Positions 8,321-16,352 of a stretch of DNA of 64,000 bases are shown here, piece by piece (the first letter of the stretch is position 1; the number at the start of each line of letters is the position of its first letter). The stretch covers positions 186,001 to 250,000 of the forward strand of contig JBLHVN010000001.1 in the NCBI GenBank assembly GCA_047630275.1. Direction: 5' to 3'. This DNA is from GCA-2720865 sp047630275 (GTDB taxonomy: Bacteria; Bdellovibrionota; Bacteriovoracia; Bacteriovoracales; Bacteriovoracaceae). Made by a program: the position numbers and the translations under genes. The notes beneath the pieces are model-generated. The model was not told where the DNA came from. It did no database searches and saw only the letters and a list, made by a program, of their open reading frames with translations.

Positions 8321-10064
8321 TGTTGTCGACATAAGCCTTAAGCATCTTGGCTCTAGATGGGTGTCTAAGCTTTCTAAGGGCCTTAGCTTCGATCTGACGA
8401 ATACGCTCTCTAGTAACAAAGAAATCTTGTCCAACTTCTTCAAGAGTATGATCAGATTTCTCACCAATACCAAATCTCATTCTAAGAACTTTTTCTTCTC
8501 TAGGAGTCAAAGTTGATAGTACTGACCTAGTTTGCTCAGAAAGAGTGATGCTCATAACAGCATCAGCTGGAGAGATGATCTTCTTATCTTCGATAAAATC
8601 CCCAAGAGAAGAGTCTTCTTCTTCACCAATTGGTGTTTCAAGAGAGATAGGCTCTTTAGAGATCTTTTGAACTTTCTTCACCTTATCAACAGGAAGCTCC
8701 ATTCTCTCAGCAATTTCTTCTGGAGTAGGCTCTCTTCCTAATTCTTGAACAAGCTGACGGCTTGTTCTTACCATCTTGTTGATTGTTTCAATCATGTGAA
8801 CAGGAATACGGATCGTTCTCGCTTGGTCAGCGATAGCTCTTGTAATGGCCTGACGGATCCACCAAGTAGCATAAGTTGAGAATTTATAACCACGACGGTA
8901 CTCAAACTTATCGACGGCCTTCATAAGACCAATGTTTCCTTCCTGAATGAGGTCAAGGAACTGTAGTCCTCTGTTTGTGTATTTTTTAGCAATTGATACA
9001 ACAAGTCTTAAGTTTGCTTCAACTAACTGTGCTTTAGCACGATCGGCTTTTTCTTCACCATCGAGGATAATATTGTAAACTCGTTGGATATCTTCAAAGC
9101 TCATTCCACAGTCAAGACTTAGTCTTCTCAGCTTTCTTAAGATGTCTTCTTGGTTTCTAACTAGCTGCTCAATCTTAGCATCTGTTGTAAAAAGCTCTTT
9201 AGCGAACTTTCTTTTGAAGGCATCGTCATCCATGATCTTTTCATAAAGGACACGGTATTCTTTGGCTGTTGATACTTCTAAGAACTTATAGATTCTATCT
9301 TGTTGATCAAAAAGTTCTCTAAACTGTAAGTAGTATTTCTTAACAGGTTCAACAAAGCTATTGATGATCTTTCTGTTGAAAGTTAGGTCCGCTAAAGCAA
9401 GAGATAGATCATCCATATTCTTAGCTTGATCTTTGGTGAATTTCTTTAGGGTCCCATCTTCTTGAATGTTGGCATCAAGAAGAAGTTTTAGACCGTCTAC
9501 AACACCAATGATTCTAGCTGTGAACTTTTTGATTTCAGCTTTTGATGAATCATCATCTAAACCACGAACTAGTTCTTTTACGAATTCTTCCGGGTTTTCA
9601 GCTTGAGAGATTCTATCCTTAAGTTGGATGATCTCTTTAAGAGCATGGGTTGATTTAATTGAAGAAAGAATAATTTCTCTTTCTCCTTCTTCAATTTCTT
9701 TTGCAATAACAACTTCACCTTCTCTTGTTAGAAGAGCTACAGAGCCCATTCTTTTAAGGTAGAGTTTTACAGGGTCAGTTGAAGCAGATCGGAGTTCAGC
9801 TTTTTCATCTTTTGAAAGTGCTTCTTCGATAATCTCAGTTCCATCAAGGCGAATACCATCTTCGTCCTCTTCAGAAATAGGATTTTGAATTTCAACTTTA
9901 GCGTTAATGATTTTTTCCATGATGGCATCTAGATCCATTGCCAGGACAATGCCGGCTGGGATCGCATCATGAATCTCTTCAGGGGTTAGATAGGTTTGAT
10001 CCTTACCCTTGATGAGAAGTTTAGAAAAATCTTTTGAGTTAATAAAGGCGACGGCTTCAGACAT
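8316..10064 (-). CDS. rpoD: RNA polymerase primary sigma factor RpoD (sigma-70)
   Basis: 582 residues. Region 1.2 is seen as DPVKLYLKRMGSVALLTREGE (~residues 96-116), a non-conserved insert of moderate size follows, then region 2 with LVEANLRLVVSIAKKYTNRG, FLDLIQEGNIGLMKAVDKFE and YKFSTYATWWIRQAITRAI (promoter melting and -10 recognition), region 3 (RIPVHMIETINKM), and region 4 with TLEEVGQDFFVTRERIRQIE, the -35-binding helix-turn-helix. The full complement of core domains marks this as the housekeeping factor rather than an alternative sigma. AGGAGA precedes the ATG. It is the last gene of trmB-dnaG-rpoD, 16 bases after dnaG, and is followed by a strong terminator. Confidence 0.97.
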   Translation of the reverse strand: MSEAVAFINSKDFSKLLIKGKDQTYLTPEEIHDAIPAGIVLAMDLDAIMEKIINAKVEIQNPISEEDEDGIRLDGTEIIEEALSKDEKAELRSASTDPVKLYLKRMGSVALLTREGEVVIAKEIEEGEREIILSSIKSTHALKEIIQLKDRISQAENPEEFVKELVRGLDDDSSKAEIKKFTARIIGVVDGLKLLLDANIQEDGTLKKFTKDQAKNMDDLSLALADLTFNRKIINSFVEPVKKYYLQFRELFDQQDRIYKFLEVSTAKEYRVLYEKIMDDDAFKRKFAKELFTTDAKIEQLVRNQEDILRKLRRLSLDCGMSFEDIQRVYNIILDGEEKADRAKAQLVEANLRLVVSIAKKYTNRGLQFLDLIQEGNIGLMKAVDKFEYRRGYKFSTYATWWIRQAITRAIADQARTIRIPVHMIETINKMVRTSRQLVQELGREPTPEEIAERMELPVDKVKKVQKISKEPISLETPIGEEEDSSLGDFIEDKKIISPADAVMSITLSEQTRSVLSTLTPREEKVLRMRFGIGEKSDHTLEEVGQDFFVTRERIRQIEAKALRKLRHPSRAKMLKAYVDNN

Positions 10065-10080
10065 TAAGTCTCCTAAAGGT

Positions 10081-11976
10081 TTATCGAACTGCTGTTCTCA
10101 GTTCGTTTATTTCTTTGTCAATCTTTGAAAGTTCTTGGAGAAGGTTTAACGATTCTTCGTTACTACTTGCTTCTCTTTGCTTTTTCAAAATATTGTCACG
10201 CTTAGTTTTCAACTGGTCGGCAATTAGTTTTCTTTTAAGATCACCTAATAATTGCTTTGCTACTTTTTCATTCAACGTCGAAGGTTGATATTTGTATAAA
10301 GCACTTCCAACTGTTTTAACTAAATCTATAGAGTACTCTTTACTGGCTAGATAGTTGTTGACCACACTTATGTACTGGGAGTCACAAACTTCTAGAACCA
10401 ATTTCTTGAGCTCTAAAACATACCTTTTTACCTCAGCAGACTCTATAAAATCAAGTAATTCACTAGTCTCAGGCATAATTAAACACTCTGGGTGTTGGAC
10501 TAGTTCTTGCAGTAAGGTCTTTTCCGCTCTTGTTAGGGGAGGATTCACTTCAATATGCTGTTGCGGAGTGTCCATTTCGACCTCCTCTACATGCATCATC
10601 TCTTCCATAGGAGGAGCTTCTCTCTGAGGGGAAAATGGGGCTTTTGAAGATTTGTTGGCCTCTAGAAATTTCTCGTAGGTCTCAACAATTTGGCCGGCAT
10701 CAGAGTGAAGACCTAGAGTCTTGGCCATTTTTATAATCCTTTCAGTAGCCTGAAGTGACTTTTCAAGTGGAGAAACTATATCAAAAGCACTCTCTAAGAT
10801 TTCTAATTTCCTATCAGAGAGTTCAGGGATTTCACTCGGAATAAGCCTTTCTATTCCTATGTCGATAAAGGGACGGGCTTTTTGAATTCTTTCAGAAAAA
10901 GCAATCTTTCCTTCCGCTTTTAGGAAGTCATCAGGATCTTTATGCTCGCCTAGATCGATGAACTTTGGAGTGATGCCTTCTTTCATAAACATTTTATTAG
11001 TTCTTTCACTACAACTAAAGCCAGCGTCATCATTATCAAAACAAAAGATTATGTTTTTAGTAATTGAAAGAAGCCTTTTCATGGATTGTTCACCAAGAGC
11101 AATCCCTTGAATGGCAACGGTGTTTTCAAAACCATTTTGAAAGAGTGAGATTTGATCCATATTTCCTTCTACAAGGATGGCATAATCTTTTTCTCTTATG
11201 GCAGGCTTTGCTAAGTGAAGCCCGTAAAGTAAGTTACTTTTATTGAAGACAATCGAATCGATTGAGTTCATGTACTTTGGTTTTTGATCGTCCCTTATCG
11301 CTCTAGTGGTAAAGCCAATACAGGCTCCGAACTGATCCCAAATAGGGAAAACAATTCTTTCTCGAAAAGTATCGTAGTGAGACTTTCCATCTTGGCGGTC
11401 ATAGGTGCTTTTTTTAATTATTCCGATTTCTTCAGCAACTTGTAGAGCAAAGTTTCGCTCTTTTTCATCTTGAATATTCCTGTGAAGGTAATCAATGATG
11501 ACACCCGTTTTAGGTGCAAACCCTAAGGAGAAAGTGGCAGATGTTTCATCAGTTAACCTACGATTTTTTAAAAAACCATTAAAGATAGTCCCTTCATTTT
11601 GGGCGTATTTTTTATAAATTAAAACGGCCCTAGAAAGAATCCTCTTGGCCATTTCAGCCTTAGGATCTTTCTTGCCTTCTTGATGATAATCATCAAAGTT
11701 CCATCCCATGACTTGGCAAATATCCCTAAGGGCATCAAGGAATTCAACTTTTTTAAAGAGCTTAACAAAATTGATGGCGTCCCCACCGGTGTTATCAACG
11801 AAGCACTTGAACATGTTTCGAGAATCATTAACATGCATGGAAGGGTTACTATCATGATGGAAAGGACAGACTGCTAAGACTGAATTTCCTTTTCTAGACA
11901 AGGTTAGGTAGCGCCCAATAATTTCCGAAATGGGAGTCTCTTTGATCCTAAGTTTTAGTTCATCAATTGAAGACAA
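10081..11976 (-). CDS. dnaG: DNA primase DnaG
   Basis: 631 residues starting with TTG (11974-11976), with AGGACC just upstream and the trmB stop nine bases before. It makes the RNA primers for replication. The N-terminal CHC2 zinc domain (residues ~37-70) begins CPFH and continues to FKCFVDNTGGDAI: the usual fourth ligand Cys (CFxC) is Asp61 here. The catalytic TOPRIM region follows with ILVEGNMDQISL (~residue 260-275), CFDNDDAG and DLGEHKDPDDFL, carrying the acidic metal-binding residues in slightly variant form. The C-terminal ~200 residues are divergent and would bind the DnaB helicase. Lies between trmB and rpoD as in macromolecular-synthesis operons, though rpsU is absent. Confidence 0.95.
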   Translation of the reverse strand: MSSIDELKLRIKETPISEIIGRYLTLSRKGNSVLAVCPFHHDSNPSMHVNDSRNMFKCFVDNTGGDAINFVKLFKKVEFLDALRDICQVMGWNFDDYHQEGKKDPKAEMAKRILSRAVLIYKKYAQNEGTIFNGFLKNRRLTDETSATFSLGFAPKTGVIIDYLHRNIQDEKERNFALQVAEEIGIIKKSTYDRQDGKSHYDTFRERIVFPIWDQFGACIGFTTRAIRDDQKPKYMNSIDSIVFNKSNLLYGLHLAKPAIREKDYAILVEGNMDQISLFQNGFENTVAIQGIALGEQSMKRLLSITKNIIFCFDNDDAGFSCSERTNKMFMKEGITPKFIDLGEHKDPDDFLKAEGKIAFSERIQKARPFIDIGIERLIPSEIPELSDRKLEILESAFDIVSPLEKSLQATERIIKMAKTLGLHSDAGQIVETYEKFLEANKSSKAPFSPQREAPPMEEMMHVEEVEMDTPQQHIEVNPPLTRAEKTLLQELVQHPECLIMPETSELLDFIESAEVKRYVLELKKLVLEVCDSQYISVVNNYLASKEYSIDLVKTVGSALYKYQPSTLNEKVAKQLLGDLKRKLIADQLKTKRDNILKKQREASSNEESLNLLQELSKIDKEINELRTAVR

Positions 11977-11985
11977 TGGGCGGTC

Positions 11986-12675
11986 CTATATTTTTTTCGT
12001 AAGAACAAAAGCTTTGATTGGCTGATTTTGTTTGATAAAGATCTTCTCAAATTTTGTCGTATATTGGCAGAGGAAATGATCCTTAAATTCACTACGTAAG
12101 TCTTTAGTAGCAAGCTCCACGTCAAAGAGTTCTGAGCCATCGATGACTTCCTGCATATGATTTGCATAGTCATCATGATCAGTTTTTATAAACATCTTTC
12201 CACCAGGCTTTAAGGCCTTATGAACGATAGGTAAGAAATGACTTTGAAAAAGTCTTTTCTTTTTATGACGCGCCTTTGGCCATGGGTCGGGGAAGAAGTA
12301 GAGGAGGCTATCAATCTCATTTTCTCCGAATAGAAAACCTAATCTCTCTCCCTTTGCCCTAAGGTATTTCATATGGTCTAAATTTAAATTCTTAAGTTTC
12401 TTGGCAAGCTCAAAGCTTCTTTTAAAGCGGTAATCCATTCCTACGTAATTATGTTCAGGAAAGTCTTGGCAGTATTCACGCATAAACTGGCCATAGCCTG
12501 AACCGATTTCGACGACAAGAGGAGCTTCTCTCTTAAAGAGTTCTGTGTTCCATTTTCCTTGAAACTCTTCAGCTTCTTCATCACGAAGGACAAAGTCAGA
12601 GAAACCAGCGAGGCGCTCGTGGTAGGGATTTTTGTGGGTATATTCGAAACCCTTATTAAAACTGTGATCTAGCAT
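11986..12675 (-). CDS. trmB: tRNA (guanine-N7-)-methyltransferase TrmB
   Basis: 229 residues, close to the usual family length. The enzyme places m7G46 in the variable loop of tRNAs using S-adenosylmethionine. The AdoMet pocket is VVEIGSGYGQFM (~residues 54-65), followed by NYVGMDYRFKRS, and the family signature YFFPDPWPKARHKKKRL with FQSHFL is intact. AGGCGGG directly precedes the ATG. It heads the operon with dnaG and rpoD; the region upstream to the divergent gene at 12803 holds a cluster of GCGCAAT repeats. Confidence 0.95.
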   Translation of the reverse strand: MLDHSFNKGFEYTHKNPYHERLAGFSDFVLRDEEAEEFQGKWNTELFKREAPLVVEIGSGYGQFMREYCQDFPEHNYVGMDYRFKRSFELAKKLKNLNLDHMKYLRAKGERLGFLFGENEIDSLLYFFPDPWPKARHKKKRLFQSHFLPIVHKALKPGGKMFIKTDHDDYANHMQEVIDGSELFDVELATKDLRSEFKDHFLCQYTTKFEKIFIKQNQPIKAFVLTKKI

Positions 12676-12701
12676 CCCGCCTAAGTATCAAACCTTAAAC
12701 T

Positions 12702-12755
12702 ATTGCGCAATGTTGTAATTGTTTCACGCGACGCGCAATCGTCTTGATGCGCAAT
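12702..12755. repeat. Three GCGCAAT repeats in the divergent trmB / 12803 promoter region
   Basis: GCGCAAT occurs at 12705-12711, 12733-12739 and 12749-12755, spaced 28 and 16 bases start to start. The first copy is part of a perfect palindrome ATTGCGCAAT (12702-12711). The location between divergent starts suits an operator, but no regulator is known for it. Confidence 0.4.
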
Positions 12756-12802
12756 GTGTCAAAAAGATAAGACTTATTTATAAATTAAGACCGGAGAAAA
12801 AC

Positions 12803-13576
12803 ATGAAAATACATGCCCTTATTTTTAGTATTGGCCTCTTTGCCTCAAATTTGGCCCTTGGAGCTACCGCCTCAACCTCATCTGCTGCCTTTTGCGCAGA
12901 TAGAAAGAGCGTATCCTACACAAAGGAGCTGGTAGGAGATAGAGAGAACCAGATTTCATTTACCAATAGAGGTGGCCTTATTAACGGTGGAGTATGTTGG
13001 TGGCATAGCCGTTTAACTCGTAAATTCGCATATTTAGCGGTATTTCGTCCAGACTTACCAAAGCCTTCAAATAGAGCGGCAGAAAAGATTATAAAGAACA
13101 TCCGAATGGGAAAAGTTACTGAGGTACCAGGCTTTAGTAACCTTTATGATTTCTCAAGGGCCTTTGGGCAAGAGATCCAGGACCGTTTAGAGAAATGGCA
13201 AAAAGGGGATGGTTTCTTAAGACAGCAGTGGACGGTTGGCCTTTGGGGCTCTTCAGAAACAACGGCTGAAAAATTAAAAGAAAGAATGGATGATCTTTAT
13301 CAATACGTTGAAGTGGAAGGAAAGCTTGCTTATCAAATGCTTCAGATTAGAGGAATTGAATCACACGCTTGGTTAGTTTTAAACGTAGAGAAGCTAAGTG
13401 ATGGTTATAAGCTTGAAGTCTTAGATAGTAACTATACTTCGACTAATACAATCCGTTACCGTTATGGACAAGAAACAATCAATAGCTATGGCGGCTTAGT
13501 TCCAATCACTGGAAAAAAGGCTGAGCTAAGAAAGCTTGAAAGAGCTGTTAGCAAATACTGTAAAAAGATTAACTAA
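12803..13576 (+). CDS. Secreted protein of unknown function, possible papain-like Cys-His-Asp fold
   Basis: 257 residues from ATG 12803, chosen over an upstream in-frame ATG at 12719 because GGAG sits seven bases before it and it opens a clean signal peptide (MKIHALIFSIGLFASNLALG, cleavage near residue 20-24). The mature part holds GGVCWWHSR (Cys65), then GIESHAWLVLNV (His188) and LEVLDSN (Asp208/Asn210). That order and spacing is what papain-like or peptidase C39-like folds show, so a hydrolase or transglutaminase-like activity in the periplasm is possible. I do not recognise the family. Divergent from trmB; its last eight bases overlap the convergent aminotransferase gene. Confidence 0.7.
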   Translation: MKIHALIFSIGLFASNLALGATASTSSAAFCADRKSVSYTKELVGDRENQISFTNRGGLINGGVCWWHSRLTRKFAYLAVFRPDLPKPSNRAAEKIIKNIRMGKVTEVPGFSNLYDFSRAFGQEIQDRLEKWQKGDGFLRQQWTVGLWGSSETTAEKLKERMDDLYQYVEVEGKLAYQMLQIRGIESHAWLVLNVEKLSDGYKLEVLDSNYTSTNTIRYRYGQETINSYGGLVPITGKKAELRKLERAVSKYCKKIN

Positions 13577-14666
13577 GAAATGCCTTCACTTCATTAGCGA
13601 CGAACTTAACTTCGTCGTTAGTGAGGAATGGGTGTATTGGTAAGCATACCGTAGACCCTGCTTTTCTTTCTGCCTCAGCTTTTTCACCTTCTAAATGACT
13701 TAAAGGACTCTCTCCTGAAAGGGCCTTTTCATAAAAAGAAGTATTTCCAATTCCTTTAGACTTTAGGTGCTCCATTAATGAGCTTGCTAATTTCTCGTCT
13801 TTTAGTTGAATAGGGTAGAGGTGCCAAGAGCTGGTCTCGATGTATTTCTTATCAAGTAAGCCTACTTCAACCCCTTCAAGTTCTTGATGGTAGATTGATG
13901 CGGCTTTTTTTCGTTGCTCATTATACTTAGAAATATTCTCTAATTTAAGATGAAGTACAGCAGCTTGAATATGATCACAACGGCTATTGCGTCCGAGTAT
14001 TTCGTCACTATCACGACCGTGGTTTCTAATGGCGCGGATGGTATTAGCATGCTCGTCAGAGTCCGTTAGGATACAGCCAGCATCTCCAAAGGCGCTTAGA
14101 TTCTTTGTGGGATAAAAAGAAAAAGTGGTTAAGTTTCCACTTGAGCCAACTGGGCCACTCTCTAGTATTGCCCCTTGTGCTTGGGCGGCATCTTCAATAA
14201 CTGAAAAATGATGAGTCTTTGCGAGTTCATTGATCGCGGTTATATTTGCTGGAAGTCCGTAGATATGAACAGGCATAACGGCCTTTAGTTTGTGATTCTC
14301 TAAAGTTCTTTTAAGGGAGTCAATGGAGATGAGACCTGTATCGTATTCAACATCAATTAAAACTGGAGTGGCTCCAATATTTAAAACTGCTTCAGCTGAG
14401 GCATAAAAAGTAATTCCAGGAACTCCGACCTTATCTCCATGACCTACACCACATGCTAATAGAGAAATCTCTAAAGCATCTGTTCCGTTTCCAACCAATA
14501 AACAATGCTTACTTCCTTGAAGCTTTGCAAATTCATTTTCAAATTTAGTATTGTATTCGCCCTCAACAAAAGATCCATCGGAAACAATCTTTGCGATTCG
14601 TTCCATGGCAGCTTTTTGAAAACTACTATCGTGAAGACTTTCGAAATTATAAAATGAAACACCCAT
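13569..14666 (-). CDS. DegT/DnrJ/EryC1/StrS-family PLP-dependent sugar aminotransferase
   Basis: 365 residues from ATG 14666, preferred to the in-frame start at 14699 because GGAG lies seven bases upstream and the family alignment starts here. These enzymes transfer an amino group from glutamate to nucleotide-linked 3- or 4-keto sugars for surface polysaccharide building. Visible are VGNGTDALEISLLACGV (cofactor phosphate binding, ~residues 55-71), PVHIYGLPANI, VIEDAAQAQGA with the PLP-pyridine Asp, and SFYPTKNLSAFGDAG carrying the Schiff-base lysine. The C-terminal part ends with the usual CLPIHPFLTNDEV. It stands apart from other sugar genes here, so the substrate cannot be named. Confidence 0.88.
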   Translation of the reverse strand: MGVSFYNFESLHDSSFQKAAMERIAKIVSDGSFVEGEYNTKFENEFAKLQGSKHCLLVGNGTDALEISLLACGVGHGDKVGVPGITFYASAEAVLNIGATPVLIDVEYDTGLISIDSLKRTLENHKLKAVMPVHIYGLPANITAINELAKTHHFSVIEDAAQAQGAILESGPVGSSGNLTTFSFYPTKNLSAFGDAGCILTDSDEHANTIRAIRNHGRDSDEILGRNSRCDHIQAAVLHLKLENISKYNEQRKKAASIYHQELEGVEVGLLDKKYIETSSWHLYPIQLKDEKLASSLMEHLKSKGIGNTSFYEKALSGESPLSHLEGEKAEAERKAGSTVCLPIHPFLTNDEVKFVANEVKAFLS

Positions 14667-14718
14667 AAAAAACTCCAAGTTAGATAGGGAGTTTATCACC
14701 GAGATATAAAATAGGCAC

Positions 14719-14904
14719 TTATTTGTTACTATTCATTTTTTCTTTTAGCATGCGCTCAATAATCATGGCGGCTTTCTTGGCCATTTGAGGGTCCCGAAGC
14801 TTTTCAGCAATTATCTTTTGATACTGCTCGACCTCTTCTTTATCCCCAATATTATTAGTCGCGGCGCCTCCATTAAAGAGACGCTGAAGTTTTTTGACTC
14901 CCAT
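14719..14904 (-). CDS. Small protein of unknown function, translationally coupled to its upstream neighbour
   Basis: 61 residues, strongly charged and helical in character: an acidic-basic stretch EEVEQYQKIIAEKLRDPQMA followed by KKAAMIIERMLKEKMNSNK. There is no signal peptide or membrane segment. No good Shine-Dalgarno sequence precedes its ATG, but the start lies two bases after the stop of the 65-residue gene upstream, so coupled translation is likely. I do not recognise the family. Confidence 0.55.
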   Translation of the reverse strand: MGVKKLQRLFNGGAATNNIGDKEEVEQYQKIIAEKLRDPQMAKKAAMIIERMLKEKMNSNK

Positions 14905-14906
14905 GG

Positions 14907-15104
14907 TTAGGCTGCTGTTTCCGCACTATAGTGCCCAGCTACTTTTTCCATATGGTCTTCGATAACTTCAAACAATTCTAGTTTTGTTGTATGTGGAGTC
15001 ATACCTTCTGGTAGAGCAGAGTAAACAATATCGTTCTGTGTTTCAGTGAATACGTACCAAGTGTTACCTAGTTTTTGAAAAAGAACTTCTCTGTCGTTTT
15101 GCAT
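14907..15104 (-). CDS. Small cytoplasmic protein of unknown function
   Basis: 65 residues, without signal peptide or membrane segment. The ATG is preceded by an excellent Shine-Dalgarno sequence, AGGAGG with six bases of spacing, which makes translation likely despite the small size. The sequence reads like one compact alpha/beta domain: LFQKLGNTWYVFTETQND, then IVYSALPEGMTP and a helix LELFEVIEDHMEKVA. It is the first gene of a two-gene unit with the 61-residue protein. Function unknown. Confidence 0.7.
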   Translation of the reverse strand: MQNDREVLFQKLGNTWYVFTETQNDIVYSALPEGMTPHTTKLELFEVIEDHMEKVAGHYSAETAA

Positions 15105-15266
15105 GCTTCCCTCCTGGAATGCTTAGGACCATCTCATCCTGAGTTGGTTTATCCGTTGTATTTAACTTATCGAGAGAATTCTGTAGAAACTTTAGACAAT
15201 TTTTAATTTTTAAAGTGTTGAAAATATTGACATTTATAAACTAATTACCGGACTAGAATAGTCTTT

Positions 15267-16352
15267 TTAGTAACTAGATTGGATGCCTACGAGGAAGGTC
15301 AGAACCCCAGCCGAAGGAGTTACTACATTGTGATCTAGAGAGTCATTATACTCCCAAATATCTGGCTCAATGGGAGGGGATTTCGCTTTGTAGGATTGAG
15401 CTGAATGAAACTGCATGTCTATTCCAAAAACTAAATCGAGATCTTCGATAAGAACATCTCTCCAGTGAAACTCCGAAAATATTCTAGGTGAAATACTAAA
15501 GCCCTGAAATAACCTTTCCTCGGTTACATCTTGAAGACTAATATTGCTGAGCTTAACAAAGTGGCGGTTCCAGTTAACATTAAATCCTCCTCCAACATTA
15601 ATAAGCCATTTTTCTTGTCTATGAACGTCATAACTTAAGTAGGGTCCAAGGGAGACTTGATAACTAATTTCCCTTGTAAAATCATGCTCGCCACTTGAGA
15701 AGGTAAAGTTAGCCTCCGAAGTTAAGATATGGCCGTAACCACCTAAGTAGAATCTATTTTCATTATCCCAGCTAACTTTCTTTGCATATCCTAAGGCAAT
15801 ACCTTTTCGAAATGAGCGGTCAGTGGAGGCGATATTTCCTTCATATTCATAGCGAGACCGAAGAGCAGGGCCAAAGACTGACTGGATAAAGGCTCTTCTT
15901 TTATCAACATCAGTAAAAGGATAGTTTCTTGGAAGTGGTTCTTCTAAGCGGTAGTCAGTAGGATCTTCTATAAACGGATTAACATTTGAAAGATATTCTC
16001 TATCGTCCTTATAAACTAATTTAACATGGCTTCGTTTGATAAAAGCCGTATTTCCATTTCTGTCCATTGTTTCAAAGAAGCCAGACTTTCTTTGGCTATC
16101 CAAGAAGCTCTCATTCTTTATTGATTGAAGTTCCGTAGCATTATTCATCGAACTATAATCAGGAGAGAGAGGAGAGGTTCCAAATTCACGATCATGGATC
16201 CACACCGTCTGATTCTTTCTTGCTAATTGTAGGACCTTCGAGGTGGCATCATCTTCTTTATAAAGAGCTGTTTCAAGGACGATGACCACAGCTTCTCCTG
16301 CAAAAGCAGAGAGAGAAATCATTGAGAATAAAAGAATTAAATTAAATTTCAA
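15267..16352 (-). CDS. Outer-membrane beta-barrel protein with SH3-like N-terminal domain
   Basis: 361 residues starting with TTG (16350-16352) and overlapping the upstream gene by 11 bases. A signal peptide (MKFNLILLFSMISLSAFA, cleavage near residue 18) is followed by an SH3-like segment (residues ~20-115; AVVIVLETALYKEDDAT, FIKRSHVKLVY) of the kind that binds peptidoglycan or peptides. From ~residue 130 the pattern alternates polar and aromatic residues as in membrane-spanning beta strands, for example GYGHILTSEANFTF and VGGGFNVNWNRHF, ending VGIQSSY. A two-part envelope protein is likely. Function unknown; paired with a second barrel-type gene. Confidence 0.65.
   Translation of the reverse strand: MKFNLILLFSMISLSAFAGEAVVIVLETALYKEDDATSKVLQLARKNQTVWIHDREFGTSPLSPDYSSMNNATELQSIKNESFLDSQRKSGFFETMDRNGNTAFIKRSHVKLVYKDDREYLSNVNPFIEDPTDYRLEEPLPRNYPFTDVDKRRAFIQSVFGPALRSRYEYEGNIASTDRSFRKGIALGYAKKVSWDNENRFYLGGYGHILTSEANFTFSSGEHDFTREISYQVSLGPYLSYDVHRQEKWLINVGGGFNVNWNRHFVKLSNISLQDVTEERLFQGFSISPRIFSEFHWRDVLIEDLDLVFGIDMQFHSAQSYKAKSPPIEPDIWEYNDSLDHNVVTPSAGVLTFLVGIQSSY

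Noticed and set aside
10355..10627. 90-residue open frame opposite dnaG
   Set aside because: Ser/Thr-rich antisense shadow of the low-complexity middle of the primase; no start signal.
15253..15274. GACTA/TAGTC hairpin followed by T-run on the plus strand
   Set aside because: Looks like a plus-strand terminator but no plus-strand gene lies upstream, and the stem is only five pairs.
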